A DNA stretch of 64,000 bases from Leishmania mexicana MHOM/GT/2001/U1103 (Eukaryota; Euglenozoa; Kinetoplastea; Trypanosomatida; Trypanosomatidae). Every line of letters begins with the position of its first letter. The stretch's first letter is position 1. Below the pieces are notes generated by a model. That model made no database searches. It was not told where the DNA came from and saw only the letters and a list, made by a program, of their open reading frames with translations. Where the stretch lies: NCBI RefSeq assembly GCF_000234665.1, contig NC_018334.1, positions 868,001 to 932,000 of the forward strand. The letters run 5' to 3'. The translations under genes and the position numbers were made by a program. Positions 42,974 to 53,664 of the stretch are shown piece after piece.

Positions 42974-45463
42974 CTACAGCCGCGTCATTGCCTCACCCCA
43001 AAATCCGTGTCGACTCAGCAGGTGAGCCAGCGGGTCACGCTCCGTCGCCAGAGCAGTGTAGTTCATCGCCTGTAGATCGCCTTGGGCGTCGCTGCTGCCG
43101 CACTGCTGGCGTACACGACCATTTTTCCGACTTTTTTGCTTGTGCTGCCCCGCGCGGACTCGCCCGTCCGCACCGGGGCCGACCTGCAGGCTTTCCATGT
43201 ATGGAGCAAACATACGGTACAGTCGCGCATTCTGCTGTGCCTTCTTCTTGTGGAGGTTGCGTCTGCGTTTCCGAGCCACGGTGGTGTACACATCATCGTC
43301 AGCAGCAGCAGTCGTTCGCGGAGGCGCCACGGCCGGGTAGTTACGCGCCGAAGCATATTCCTCGTCCTCACTCAGGGTCGTAAGCGTCATGTCCCCGCGG
43401 TCGCTGGTTGCCGCGGGCGCGTTTTCTCGCCGGAGCGATAGCGGTTGCTGGCGCGCCTGCTGTGTAAGAGAAGCGTCTGCCACAACCTCGGCAAGGCTCA
43501 TGTGTTCGTGTTCGCTGCTTCCCAGCAATTTGCCAGTCGGCCGCTGCGGATAGCGCTGCGGTGGCCGGCGAGGTTGTTGAGACCGACGGAATGTGGCCCT
43601 GGGGCGGCCAGGGACGACCGGCTCGAGCAACTCACAGATGACACGGCGCTTGGCTGGGGGCACCGGTACCCGCCACTTGCTTGCCTTGAGGCCGCCGACA
43701 GGCCGCACGTGCGACGACTTCGCGTGTTCCAGCGCTGGAAGGAAACCCCCACCGTCACCACGCATACATGCGCTCGTCGCTTCTGCTGCAGGGCAGGTCT
43801 GACCTTCGCCGTGGTACGCGACATCGTACGTGTGCCCGTAGGGCCCAGGGCGCTGCTGTTCCGGGCCAGATGCATAGTACGGATGTTGAGCTGCGGCGAG
43901 GACAGCCGACCAGGTGAACGCAGAAGGATGAGCCGGTGTGGCAGCCCATCTGTCGCCACCGCGAGTGTAAGCTGCACTCGGAGAATATGGCGCCGCAATG
44001 GAGGGGGTGTTGGGCTGCACCGTGAAATCGGCACGGTTTCGCGCCAGCACTTCGTCAACGGTTGGCGTGACGGCACTGAGAGCCTCGCGCTGAGATGAGG
44101 TCGAGGGGGAGTCTTGTGTTGCCAACTCTGGCGGTCGAGCAGCCTGCCCACGGAATGGCAGCTGATGGCCACCCGCGCCGCTGCGGTCGTTGTCTGCTGC
44201 ATGACCGATAAAGCGCGTCTCTCCCGCCGGCCCCATTTTTGGTCTGTTCACATGGGTGAAGGACCCACAGGCGCTACTCAGCCAGCACTGCAACATGTGT
44301 CGCGCTTCGTGGCTCTTGTCGCCCATGTAGGCAGAGCTAGATGAGGCGGCACTGTGCGACGAGCGGGCTCGTGAGGTTTCCTGCCTCTTATGCGGCGTCG
44401 TTGTTGATGGGGGGCGGCAAGGTGCTCCAGGCACACGAGCCTGGGCCACCGGTGTCCCCGCTGATGGCGCGCAGCGGGACCGTGTCATCGAGTTGCCCCT
44501 GGCAGAGCACGCTTGGCCCGGCCTCAACCGCTCACAGAGCGGCGGCGCAATCCAGACAACCGACAGGTCACATGAAGAGCTCATACGACGGATGGGTCGG
44601 TGCCGCTCATCAGCCTCAGTTACGCCGTCGGCGTACACGAGCGGGGTACCCGGCACGCTCTGGGGTTTGGCGCTGCAGCCCTTGAACGATGGCTTGGCCG
44701 TTATGTTGCTTGTACGGTGAGAGCTAAGCTGCGAAGAAGCTCTGGAGGACTGCTGGAAAGACGGATGGCCCCTAGACCCCAGCATTGGCACCCTTATCGC
44801 TGCCGCCGCTGTGTCAGGATAGTTGGTGTCGCCGTTGAGGCTTGGGGAGCAATTGTCTTTACCACTGGGGTGATCTTTGCCCTCGTCGAGGGGGGAATCC
44901 TGCAGAGTGTCGAGTGGCTGCAGCACAACCGCGGAGGACTCTCGCAAGTCCACAACTGCGCACCCGGAAGCGGCAGCGGCGAGGCCAGCATCGCGGTCCT
45001 CTTCGGTGGCTTGCTGACGTGCACTCTTGTGGGAGAGCAGAGACATCGAGCTGCCGTTGCACACCTTCCGCGATGCAACCACTGAGGAGACGCCGGAGTC
45101 AGAGTGATGCTGCAAGGTGCTGCTGCTGCCGCTGCTGTTGTGCGATGTAGCCAGTCGCTTACACAGCTGCTCGTCGGCAGCGGTGAGCTGCTTCTTTGTC
45201 GACCGCGACGACGGTGCGAGGCCGCGGTAGAATGATTCGTTGCGAGGTCGCGCGACGCGACGGCCGCCCACCATGCCGCCGACGTCGACAATTTTCAGTC
45301 TGCGATGCTTTTCACCCTCTAACGCGTTTTGTAGGGCGCCTTTCGACAGCTGGGGTTGCAGTTTTCCCTCGGACGCTGGCGGCTGCTCCATGGGGTACCC
45401 GATCGAATCGGTAGCAGCAACAGATGCAACACTGTCGGCCACGCGACCGCTGCCGAGCAGCAT
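42974..45463 (-). CDS. Large low-complexity protein of unknown function
   Basis: An 829-residue protein starting at the first in-frame ATG, at 45463; the frame is open to 45616 but only from a TTG. I recognise no domain. It has no signal peptide or membrane segment. Composition is Ser/Ala/Pro/Arg/Gln-rich, typical of long disordered kinetoplastid proteins. Coding status is supported by an unbroken frame of 2.5 kb with GC3-rich codons. A basic stretch lies near the C-terminus (RKRRRNLHKKKAQQ, then HKQKSRKNGR), a possible nuclear-localisation or RNA-binding element. The last residues form an ordered-looking end with aromatic and hydrophobic positions (DPLAHLLSRHGFWGEAMTRL). It lies between ubiquitin-L40 and a RING-CH protein on the same strand; no shared role is implied. 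Confidence 0.75.
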   Translation of the reverse strand: MLLGSGRVADSVASVAATDSIGYPMEQPPASEGKLQPQLSKGALQNALEGEKHRRLKIVDVGGMVGGRRVARPRNESFYRGLAPSSRSTKKQLTAADEQLCKRLATSHNSSGSSSTLQHHSDSGVSSVVASRKVCNGSSMSLLSHKSARQQATEEDRDAGLAAAASGCAVVDLRESSAVVLQPLDTLQDSPLDEGKDHPSGKDNCSPSLNGDTNYPDTAAAAIRVPMLGSRGHPSFQQSSRASSQLSSHRTSNITAKPSFKGCSAKPQSVPGTPLVYADGVTEADERHRPIRRMSSSCDLSVVWIAPPLCERLRPGQACSARGNSMTRSRCAPSAGTPVAQARVPGAPCRPPSTTTPHKRQETSRARSSHSAASSSSAYMGDKSHEARHMLQCWLSSACGSFTHVNRPKMGPAGETRFIGHAADNDRSGAGGHQLPFRGQAARPPELATQDSPSTSSQREALSAVTPTVDEVLARNRADFTVQPNTPSIAAPYSPSAAYTRGGDRWAATPAHPSAFTWSAVLAAAQHPYYASGPEQQRPGPYGHTYDVAYHGEGQTCPAAEATSACMRGDGGGFLPALEHAKSSHVRPVGGLKASKWRVPVPPAKRRVICELLEPVVPGRPRATFRRSQQPRRPPQRYPQRPTGKLLGSSEHEHMSLAEVVADASLTQQARQQPLSLRRENAPAATSDRGDMTLTTLSEDEEYASARNYPAVAPPRTTAAADDDVYTTVARKRRRNLHKKKAQQNARLYRMFAPYMESLQVGPGADGRVRAGQHKQKSRKNGRVRQQCGSSDAQGDLQAMNYTALATERDPLAHLLSRHGFWGEAMTRL

Positions 45464-47113
45464 CAGCGTCTGAGGCGTGCGAAGACTCTCGTGCTTGGGA
45501 AAGCCGAAGAGGGTCGAAAGCCCATTGCCGTCCCAATGGGACCACGTTGCTCGTGACCGTCTGTGCGCTCTGATTGACGGTGACTGCCGATACACTAGCA
45601 ACGAAAAACAAAACAAATGTTGCCGCGGATACGCACGAGGAGGGGGGAGAGGGGGGGGTATGGCACACTACGCAATCACCCCGGTGCTTGGGGACAGGCG
45701 CGTGGTGGATGGATGGAATCAGGGCAAGAGGGAGGTGCGCGGTGTTTGTATAATCAATCAGGTGCAGGTAGCCACGTGATACACATGCCCGCACACCCGG
45801 CAGTTCCCTCCCTCCCCTCTTTGTCTCCTGTTCCCTGTCGTTCTACCACTTGAGCATAAAACCAATACACAACACCACAAGAGCGAGAAGGAGGAGGAGG
45901 GGGAAGGGGGACGGAGAGCACCGCCAGCGATGGCAGGTGAGCGGTTGGGGAGGGAGGGAGGGAGGGTGGTGGTGGTAGTGGTGGGGGAGGGTGTGAATGG
46001 GAAGAGACACAGACAGAGATGATGACGCTAGGCCATGCAAGGTTAAAACAACAACAACAAAAAAAAAGGGGGTGGGGGGAGGAGGAGGGCTACACGGAGA
46101 CAGGGAGAGGCACGAGCGAGGTGCCGCAGAAAGAACGACCTGGAAAGGACAAGAGGAGTCGAAAACGTACCCACACACACACACACACACAAAATAGAAA
46201 GCAAAACGAGAAGAGGGACCGAGTACCTCGAGAAGATGGTCGAGCACGCGCCGGTGTGGTACAAGCCAAGACTCAGAGGTATACTCAAACTTCGAGGATG
46301 ATAAGTGCACCTTTTCTGCGTGTGCGACTCCCCTCTCTCTCTGCTGTGATAACGAACGTGTGGTGTCCGGCGCTGCTGCGGCTGCTGCTGCGGCTGCGGC
46401 GGCGGCGACCACTGCTACTGGGGAGCTGCTAGGAGCTGCGGTATGGCTGTAGAGGATGCCAGGAGAGCAGGCGATGGATGCACACGCGTGTGAGTGGCGC
46501 ATTCGCCGCCCCCGCCATCACCGATTCGACGTGGGTACACGTCACACCACAGACACCAGGTGGGGTGGGGTGGGGGAGCGTGATATTGAGACAACGACAG
46601 GAGAGACATCGTGAGGGAAGAGGCGAGTAGAGGGAGGGGGGGGGGCAAGCGAACATCGGGAATGGGACTGCAGGAATTCACTGATGCCTTCACGAATGCA
46701 GGAAAGATCAGCCCGCACCGTACACGCGCGCGTGAGGGTCTACTCCTCTTGGTCTCCTGTATGCGAGGACGAGGAGCCCATCCTCACCTGCACGACGCTG
46801 TCCGAGCGGGAAAGGCATGCGAGCGAGGGCGGGCCGGGGATCTGCAGGGCGGATATCGTGGTTTGCTAATTCTCGTTGTAGAAGCAGAAAAGGCAACGAA
46901 AAGATGGAGAGGTAAAGACACCCGAGCGCACGCCCAATGCAGCCGTGCACTGTCCCACTCGCACCATACATACCTCCATCGGTGTGCATGGCTCGAGCCC
47001 ATTAAAAGCCGAAGTCAGCAGACACAGAAGCAAGCGCTGGGCCCCACCGACCCATCCCATTCCCCGACGCAGACATACCAACGTGCAGAGCAGTGCGCTT
47101 CTTCATCACCCGA
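45464..47113. other. Spacer with G-rich and CA repeats
   Basis: GGGA repeats at about 45950-45975, a GGTGGT run following, a CA tract at about 46172-46190 and CTG/CGG triplets at about 46375-46410. Frames across these are artefacts. No gene is supported. Confidence 0.5.
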
Positions 47114-47768
47114 CCCCCTCCTCCGATGTGAGCCGCCCCACCGGCACCAGAGTGTGGCCCAGGTGCGCGCCGCACCAGCTCAGGGAGGCAGCTGGCCAGC
47201 CGCAGGCCAGGGCCCTCTGAGACCCTGCGCTCTGCTTGCATGCCATGCTTCGCGCTCAGTCACTTCAGGCCGCGGCATGCCGGAGCATGGTGTGCATGCG
47301 CATGGGCGTCAGAGGGGCTCGCTGGCGCAGGCTCGGGGTGCTCCCCTCACGCGTCCGGCATCTGCAGCCCCACCAGTCCATGCGGTCGGACGTAGATGCC
47401 GCGCGCTATGCAAGCATGCAGTGTGGGGCTGGTTGCTATGGATCGCGTCGCCCCGCGTGCGTTGAGTCGCTGACACGGTGCGTCGTGGGCGGGCACACAC
47501 ATGATCATGACCGTGCGTCTCTCCGGTAAAGCGCTGGCCCAGACGTCTCGGCCGGCACCACGAGACCGCGGCCGTACCCGGGGGGGGGCGGGCTGCCGGC
47601 TCTTTGGCTCCCCCCTCCCCACCCACAGGGGTGTGGGCACCAGAGCCCGTCGTGCTACGCACTGAGGTGGCTGGCAGCACGAGGCAGAGAGGGGACCACA
47701 AGACAACAGACCCAGAAGAGTGCACCCAACAGGCACCAAGGCAACGCCTATGAGCGCAAGGGATGGAG
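47114..47768 (+). mobile_element. SIDER-like repeat, member 2 of the S family (direct-repeat partner)
   Basis: 655 bp that recur at 59758-60412 in the same orientation at a constant offset of 12644 bp. By eye I find only two substitutions (GCTACGCAC/GCTACACAC and GGCAGCAC/GGCATCAC) and no indel. It is 5'-truncated relative to the copies at 42226 and 59618. Non-coding; frames of 200 codons inside it are not conserved genes. SIDER-type by pattern, not verified. Confidence 0.6.
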
Positions 47769-49809
47769 ATGACAACGAAGGACAGGGATGCACCGCAACT
47801 AAAACCACTATCAAACACGCAGGCGCGTGCTCCCTGAAGCGGACGCGCGCGCACGACAGCGGGGAGAAGATGCAGCAGTAGTGCAGGAAAGCCTTTTATA
47901 CAAGAAGACGGTGAGCGGAACACGTCAACGGCCATTTCTTTTCGGGGGGGGGGAGGGGGCGCCGTGCACCGTACTTTCTCTGTGCCCTCGACGCCTTACA
48001 ACCATGTCGGCCACAGGTGGAGGGAACTGAGAAGGGAGATGAGCCGCACGTAAGCGTCGTGGGCAGTGCCAACGAGAAAAGGAAATGGAGAGAAGGACAG
48101 AGAGAGAGAGTTGCACGGAGGCCATCGAGCGAGTCGGCGCATTCGTCTCCATCGCTCCGACTTCTGCGGGCGGTGTGTGCACGATCACTCTGCCTGCACC
48201 GAGGCCCATAACGGCAGGAGCAGAGTGCGTGCTCCATACACGAGCATGCATGCGCGCATCGGCCCGTGCCTGTGCACGGACGAGAGTGCGCAGTCAGCCG
48301 CCCTTCCAGTCTCCTGTCGCACCGGGTGGAGGCATGAAGGGGTGGGAGTGGCGGGACTTGCTGTGAGGGCACGGGCAGTGGCGGCGACGAGGGAGGGGTG
48401 TGGCCTGGAAGGCGCATTGACGTGTGGAATGGAGTTATCGTTCGCAGTGGACAAAGGAATGCAAGAAGAAGGGGGCCTCCGTCGTCCCTCCCTCCCTCGC
48501 TCCCTCGGGTCATGCAGCATTTGCATATCCCGAGGCAGGCGAGCAAAGGATCCACACAGACACGAAACGGAAACCAAAAAAAAACGGAAAAACCTCCGCA
48601 GGGGCCGGTGCGCCATCACTTGCTGGCGCAGGAGAGAGAGAGCAGGTGCGGAGGAGAGTGAGCGACAGTGGGCTGACAGCGCTCCCTGTCTACGGCGCAT
48701 TCGCCACCACTGTGTACCTTCACCCCCTCTCCACACCGTATGTTTACAGCGGAGTTCATAATAGGAGACCGCGACGAAGTGGAAGGACGTTGAGCGATGG
48801 GTCGTCGCAGTCGAAGAAGTGATAGTAAAGAAAGGTGGTAACATAGAGACATGACAATCCGCATCCACGAAGCGCCGAGCCACGATGGGGCCTCAATGCA
48901 ACGAGGCAAGAGAGGAGCAACAGTAAAGGAGGAGGATGAGGTGATGGCACGGACACACAGACACACACACACACACACACCGAGAGGGAGAGAGGCAGAG
49001 AAGCACAGAGGCGTCAGCAGAGACATCAACCTCTCCACCTTCCCCACACAAGAGAACAATAACAGCGCATCAACGCCAAAGAAAACGTGAGGACAGATGA
49101 AACGAGAGAGATATATAGATATAGATCGATGGAGAGTGGTGTCGCTGTCGTCCCGTCTCCCTTCATCACGGTGCGTAGGTCGGCATCATCTGCAGGCGAC
49201 GGGTAGGCACTGAACGAAAAACAAAAAAAAACACCGGACAACAGCGCGCAGGCAACACGAACAAGAAAAGATGCGCGCCCTGAGGTAAAGTGAAGCAGCA
49301 TTGAAAAACAAAAGGAAAGTAAAGCAACAGAGAACGAGAGGCACACATACATCCGCACCACGCCCAACACCCACACACCGCTCCACCCTCCCTCCCCCGA
49401 CCATCACCACCACCGCCGCATCGAAGCCGAACGGCGAGAAAGCAACGAACAGCAATATGTAGAAAACAAAACGAAAAGCAAAAAGAGGGTGGCGGAGGAG
49501 AACACACAGAGGGCCACCGTGGCGGACGTGAGTGGCCTGAGGGAGGGTGTGTGTGTGGTGTGTGTGTGTGGGGGGGGGGGCTTGAAGGGAGCACCGCAAC
49601 AGGGTCGGTGAGGCGCTTAGAGGAAGCCGTCTCTTCTCACCGTGCGCAGACACAGTGGAAAGGAAACGGAGAAGAGATGGGGGGAGAAGAGGTGGGCATG
49701 CGTGTTCAACCGCTCCCGCATACTGCATCTGCTTCGCCTCATATGGCCTCTTCCTGCAACAGGCCCACACCCTCCCACACACTCTGGTGCCCATCGCTGA
49801 GTCTTTATC
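47769..49809. other. 2-kb spacer downstream of the RING-CH gene
   Basis: No gene is seen. A CA tract at about 48959-48981, a TG/poly-G run at about 49547-49580 and pyrimidine-driven frames on the minus strand (48185-48883, 49186-49794). The part nearest 49810 is the presumed 3' UTR of the RING-CH gene. Confidence 0.5.
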
Positions 49810-52800
49810 TTACCTCTGCGGCATCTTCCTCCGCGGCGGGCAGTACTCAAAGGCGCGAATGACGCGCTGGTCTGGCGGTATCCTGAAGTGCTGAGTGTAG
49901 TCCGGATCCTCATCTGCTGGACGCGGCTGCGCTGCACTGTCGGGCGTCGTGGGTACCTCCGGCGAGGACAGGGACACGCCAGGGGTGGCAGGGGAGGGAA
50001 ATGGAGGCGGAGGGGGAGATGCTGCCGTGGGGGGCGTTTCCGTCAGAGACGCAGTAAGTGAGGCTGCGCCTGCCACAGTGATGGACCGAGACAGCAGTGC
50101 AGGGGCAGCACCATCGTTGCTGTTCTCTGCCGCTGGTTCTGCACGATCAGCATCGCCAATGGGCACTATCACGACATCAGTCGCCAGCGCATCGCCACGG
50201 CTGCGGCCAACAGCGTGCACCATATACATGTCCCGCACCCAGCCGCAGAAGGCGGTAGTGGCGATAGTGAAGATAGAGAAGAAGGCGCCACCCATCAGCG
50301 GGGATGTCTCCCAATTCCAGACAAGATGGCTTGTTCTGTACAGGAAGTACTTGATCAGGTATCCCATCGCATGCGCCTGCGCTAGAAGAACGAGGCACAC
50401 GAGCACAATGAAGAGTACGTTGCGCCGCGTGTAGAAGGGAGGAACGATGTGCATCTCCTCCACGTACTCCTCCACATCTGGCTGACTGCGGAACCAGCTG
50501 TAGACGATGAGGTTGGCGAAAAGCACTAGCAGCACTGCGAGGCAGTACACAAATAACGTCAGCGAGATCCCCTCGAAGCGGAACATAGTGCTGTAGGCGA
50601 CTTGGTGGTAGGCCGCCGAGCACGACATCTCACCAAGAACGACATGTGTTAGCGTCGTCGTCGTCACAACCATGATAAAACAGGCCAGGAACAAGCAGAC
50701 ACCGTTCAGAATCTGCTGCGAGCTCTCCCACAGCAACGTCGACCGCTGGATGTTGACGCGGAAGGGCTCCTTGCAGATTTCGCAGTGATTGACGTTTGCC
50801 AAATTGCGCTTCGCGCTCTCGATCCGCCAGCGGTCAAGACACGTGGCATGCACGAAGCGGACAGAGCCGGTGCAGGCACACGGTACGATGAGCGGGGCGA
50901 TGTCGCTTCCCTCGCGGCATATGCGGCAGAATGACTCCTCCTCTTCCTCTTCGTTCGGCGCGGCGTTCGATCCCGGTGCACATCCACGCGCCGCTGCTGC
51001 GGCCGGCGACGGTGCAGTGACGCCGGTGGACGTGGGGGCAGAAGTTTCGGAGACTGGCACGCCATCGACTGCGCCCCCACAGGACTTCATCGCCTCCACT
51101 TCTTCACGAGGTTTCGTCGACACAGTTTGGATGGGATCATTTGCGGTCGGCCACGGCGCACCCGCCGCGTGCTGGTGCTGCTCACGTCTTGAAAGGCTGC
51201 GCCCAGCATCTACTGACTCCTCAGTGATGAAGAGCAGATCGTGCCCGTTGCTTCGCGCATGCGGTCCGCTCTGATTGACCTCCCGCCAATGCTCAGCAGC
51301 ATCCGCCTCAGGCGGAACACGCACCGCCACTGCCGTGGCAGCTTCGCAGACAGCACGGCTTTCCCCTGGATGATGGTAATGACGGTGGGTGCCGTGGGTG
51401 CAGTCCGTCGTGAACGAGCAACAACTTACGTTTTCCATGAGCGCGTCGCTGGAACACGGCGTGGGAGACGCCTTCAAGGCCCCGACGTTTCTTCCGCCGC
51501 GAGTGTGGTGACCGTGGTGGTGATAGTGAGCGCTGTCGTGCGGCTCACCGGAACATGACCCCGTGGATGCTCGGGAGGGCATGGAGTAGGTGCTTCTACT
51601 GCTACGTGTGCTGAAACTTGTTTCCTCCTCGCGGAACTGGCATTGAGTACAAGACTCGTGCTGCTGCTGCCGCGGCGGCGGCGGCTCCGTCCGTGCATCT
51701 CCAGCCGCTGATGCGTGGAAGCCAGTAAGATCTGGTGTCTGCAGCGACGGTACCCCGGGGGCGGCCGCGCCCCATCCAAAGGGCTGCACTCCCGGCTGCT
51801 CCTGTTCGGTGGCGGATTGCGCCGTTACTGTGCCGTGGTGTGCCTGCTCTTGCCGCAGCAGCTGATTCCGCAGTAGGCGCTGCTGATAGGCGGAGCGGAG
51901 ACTCAAAACCCACTCTATTCCCGCTTTCAGCGCTTCAACCATTTTCCTGCGCATCAGCAGCGGCAGCATCCATATCCATTCCGAAAAATCGGAGTCCATC
52001 ATGTACTGCTGCACCAGGTCGGCCCGCCACATCGTGAAGGGCAGCGGCAGAAAGAGCATGATCAGCGGCAGGACAAGGGCGAAGATGAGCTGCATCCGCT
52101 CCAGCTCCACCGCCGGTTCCTCGTTGAAAAAGAGATTCAGCTCACATGTGGGGTGCGACTCGTCAAATTTGCCGTCGGGCGTCCCGGACGCCTTCGTGTC
52201 TCTCTGCGAGTTAAAGGACGGAATCGTGGAGGAGTGGAGAATGATGTAGTACGGCTCCGTTACCGGGACCCGCTCAACACGCATGGACACGCTCTGGAGC
52301 ACCTTGCACATCGCGCTGTTGTCGAGCATCGGGGCGAAGGCGTCCCAGAAGTCGAGCCAGCGGCTGCGTTCCTCATCCTGCTGTGGGACGTTTGGGCGGC
52401 TGTTGTCCTCGACTTCGTCGTTTTCGGCTGAGTTCTCCATTCTTATCCACGTGCTTCGGGTAACGTAGTTGTGCGCCTGCATCTTGGCCGCCACAGCTGC
52501 TGTGCTCTTCGAATTGTAGGTACCGCCGTTGAACTTGTGGCCATTGCGCAGTTCCACTTGTAAATAAATGCCGTAACAGTTGTCTCTCCTCACGGACTTG
52601 TCGTAGCGGTGGTCCTTCAGCTGCACAACGACCTCGATCATGTTGCCAGCCTCTCCGTTGAACTTGACCACCGTGTTGCCGCTGCCGACGATGGTGATTG
52701 GGATCAGGCCCCTGGTGCCGTTCACATAAATGAGCGTGTCCTTTGCGTAGTTTCCCATTGCACGCATCAAGGCGGCGGCGCCTTTCTTGGCAGCGATCAC

Positions 52801-53664
52801 CTTGGCACTGCTGTAATCCTTGATGGCGCTGTGACCAGCTTTGGCCTCGACAACCGCACGCACAATCTTTTCCGCCCCCATTTTCAAAGCTGTAAACTTC
52901 TGCAACGCGATGCTGGGCCCCTGCAGACGGCTCTTGCCCACACCGACAGCGCCGGAGCGAAGAGGCTCGATGGGAGACGCCTGAGCAGATGACTTCAGAG
53001 ACTTGAGCGGGTGCTTAATGGCGGGAGATGCGACTCTGTGGTTTTTCTGGGGCACAGATATCTGCGCTGCTGGATCTTGGGCCTGCGCGACGACGGCGCT
53101 CGGTGACTTATTCATCTTTGCTTCCGACGTCGTGTACATCACGTTCAGTTTGGAGACAAGCCGCCCTTTGGAGGCGTCCGCTTGAGTGGCCAGTGTCAAA
53201 TGCTCCTGAAGAGACCGACTAGCAGAAAGTCGCACCCCGCTACCAGTCGCGGCCGGCATGGCACTCCGGCTGAACGGCGCGAGCAGATTCACGTCTAGCT
53301 TAAGATCCACCGGTGGAGTTATCTCGCGTGCAACGCCAGAAATGGTGTCGATGTTGGCCTTGGTGAGCGGCTCCGCAAAGAAGGTCTCGATGAAGGCGTT
53401 TCGCTCTTCAAGGCTCTGCTGCCAGAATTGACTGAGCACGGACGCTTGACGTCGCGCCGTCTTCGCTGCGGTAACACTCCCGAGCAGCGTCAGCGTGGCT
53501 CCCTGCTTATCCTCAGCATTCGCCGGAGGAGAGGCAGAAACTGTAGTGGTCATCAAGCAGGCAGCGACGACGAGTAGCGAGAGAAGAGCGGCGGTGATGG
53601 CGGTGGGGACGCGCGATCTCATAGGTGCCGCGTTCTCACGCGCACGCGCGTGAGACTGCGTCAT
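49810..53664 (-). CDS. RING-CH (MARCH-type) membrane E3 ubiquitin ligase
   Basis: A 1284-residue protein from the first in-frame ATG at 53664; the Met at 53622 is an alternative giving a tighter signal peptide (MRSRVPTAITAALLSLLVV). The open frame beyond 53664 starts only from TTG and translates a GGT repeat as poly-His. After the signal peptide comes a lumenal-type region of roughly 470 residues, a hydrophobic segment at about 520-542 (IFALVLPLIMLFLPLPFTMW), and a low-complexity stretch. Then a RING-CH finger at about 910-970: CRICREG, CACTGS, VHATCLDRW and CEICKEPF, the C4HC3 pattern. Four hydrophobic segments follow (about 990-1155). RING-CH fingers recruit E2 enzymes to ubiquitylate membrane proteins. 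The large N-terminal lumenal part is unusual for a MARCH protein. Substrates are unknown. Confidence 0.85.
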   Translation of the reverse strand: MTQSHARARENAAPMRSRVPTAITAALLSLLVVAACLMTTTVSASPPANAEDKQGATLTLLGSVTAAKTARRQASVLSQFWQQSLEERNAFIETFFAEPLTKANIDTISGVAREITPPVDLKLDVNLLAPFSRSAMPAATGSGVRLSASRSLQEHLTLATQADASKGRLVSKLNVMYTTSEAKMNKSPSAVVAQAQDPAAQISVPQKNHRVASPAIKHPLKSLKSSAQASPIEPLRSGAVGVGKSRLQGPSIALQKFTALKMGAEKIVRAVVEAKAGHSAIKDYSSAKVIAAKKGAAALMRAMGNYAKDTLIYVNGTRGLIPITIVGSGNTVVKFNGEAGNMIEVVVQLKDHRYDKSVRRDNCYGIYLQVELRNGHKFNGGTYNSKSTAAVAAKMQAHNYVTRSTWIRMENSAENDEVEDNSRPNVPQQDEERSRWLDFWDAFAPMLDNSAMCKVLQSVSMRVERVPVTEPYYIILHSSTIPSFNSQRDTKASGTPDGKFDESHPTCELNLFFNEEPAVELERMQLIFALVLPLIMLFLPLPFTMWRADLVQQYMMDSDFSEWIWMLPLLMRRKMVEALKAGIEWVLSLRSAYQQRLLRNQLLRQEQAHHGTVTAQSATEQEQPGVQPFGWGAAAPGVPSLQTPDLTGFHASAAGDARTEPPPPRQQQHESCTQCQFREEETSFSTRSSRSTYSMPSRASTGSCSGEPHDSAHYHHHGHHTRGGRNVGALKASPTPCSSDALMENVSCCSFTTDCTHGTHRHYHHPGESRAVCEAATAVAVRVPPEADAAEHWREVNQSGPHARSNGHDLLFITEESVDAGRSLSRREQHQHAAGAPWPTANDPIQTVSTKPREEVEAMKSCGGAVDGVPVSETSAPTSTGVTAPSPAAAAARGCAPGSNAAPNEEEEEESFCRICREGSDIAPLIVPCACTGSVRFVHATCLDRWRIESAKRNLANVNHCEICKEPFRVNIQRSTLLWESSQQILNGVCLFLACFIMVVTTTTLTHVVLGEMSCSAAYHQVAYSTMFRFEGISLTLFVYCLAVLLVLFANLIVYSWFRSQPDVEEYVEEMHIVPPFYTRRNVLFIVLVCLVLLAQAHAMGYLIKYFLYRTSHLVWNWETSPLMGGAFFSIFTIATTAFCGWVRDMYMVHAVGRSRGDALATDVVIVPIGDADRAEPAAENSNDGAAPALLSRSITVAGAASLTASLTETPPTAASPPPPPFPSPATPGVSLSSPEVPTTPDSAAQPRPADEDPDYTQHFRIPPDQRVIRAFEYCPPRRKMPQR

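Noticed and set aside
45464..45616. N-terminal extension of the 829-residue protein
   Set aside because: Its initiating codon would be TTG; the first ATG is at 45463.
47309..47935. 200-codon frame repeated at 59953-60570
   Set aside because: It is open in both copies only because the DNA is duplicated; it lies inside the SIDER-like repeat and has no domain.
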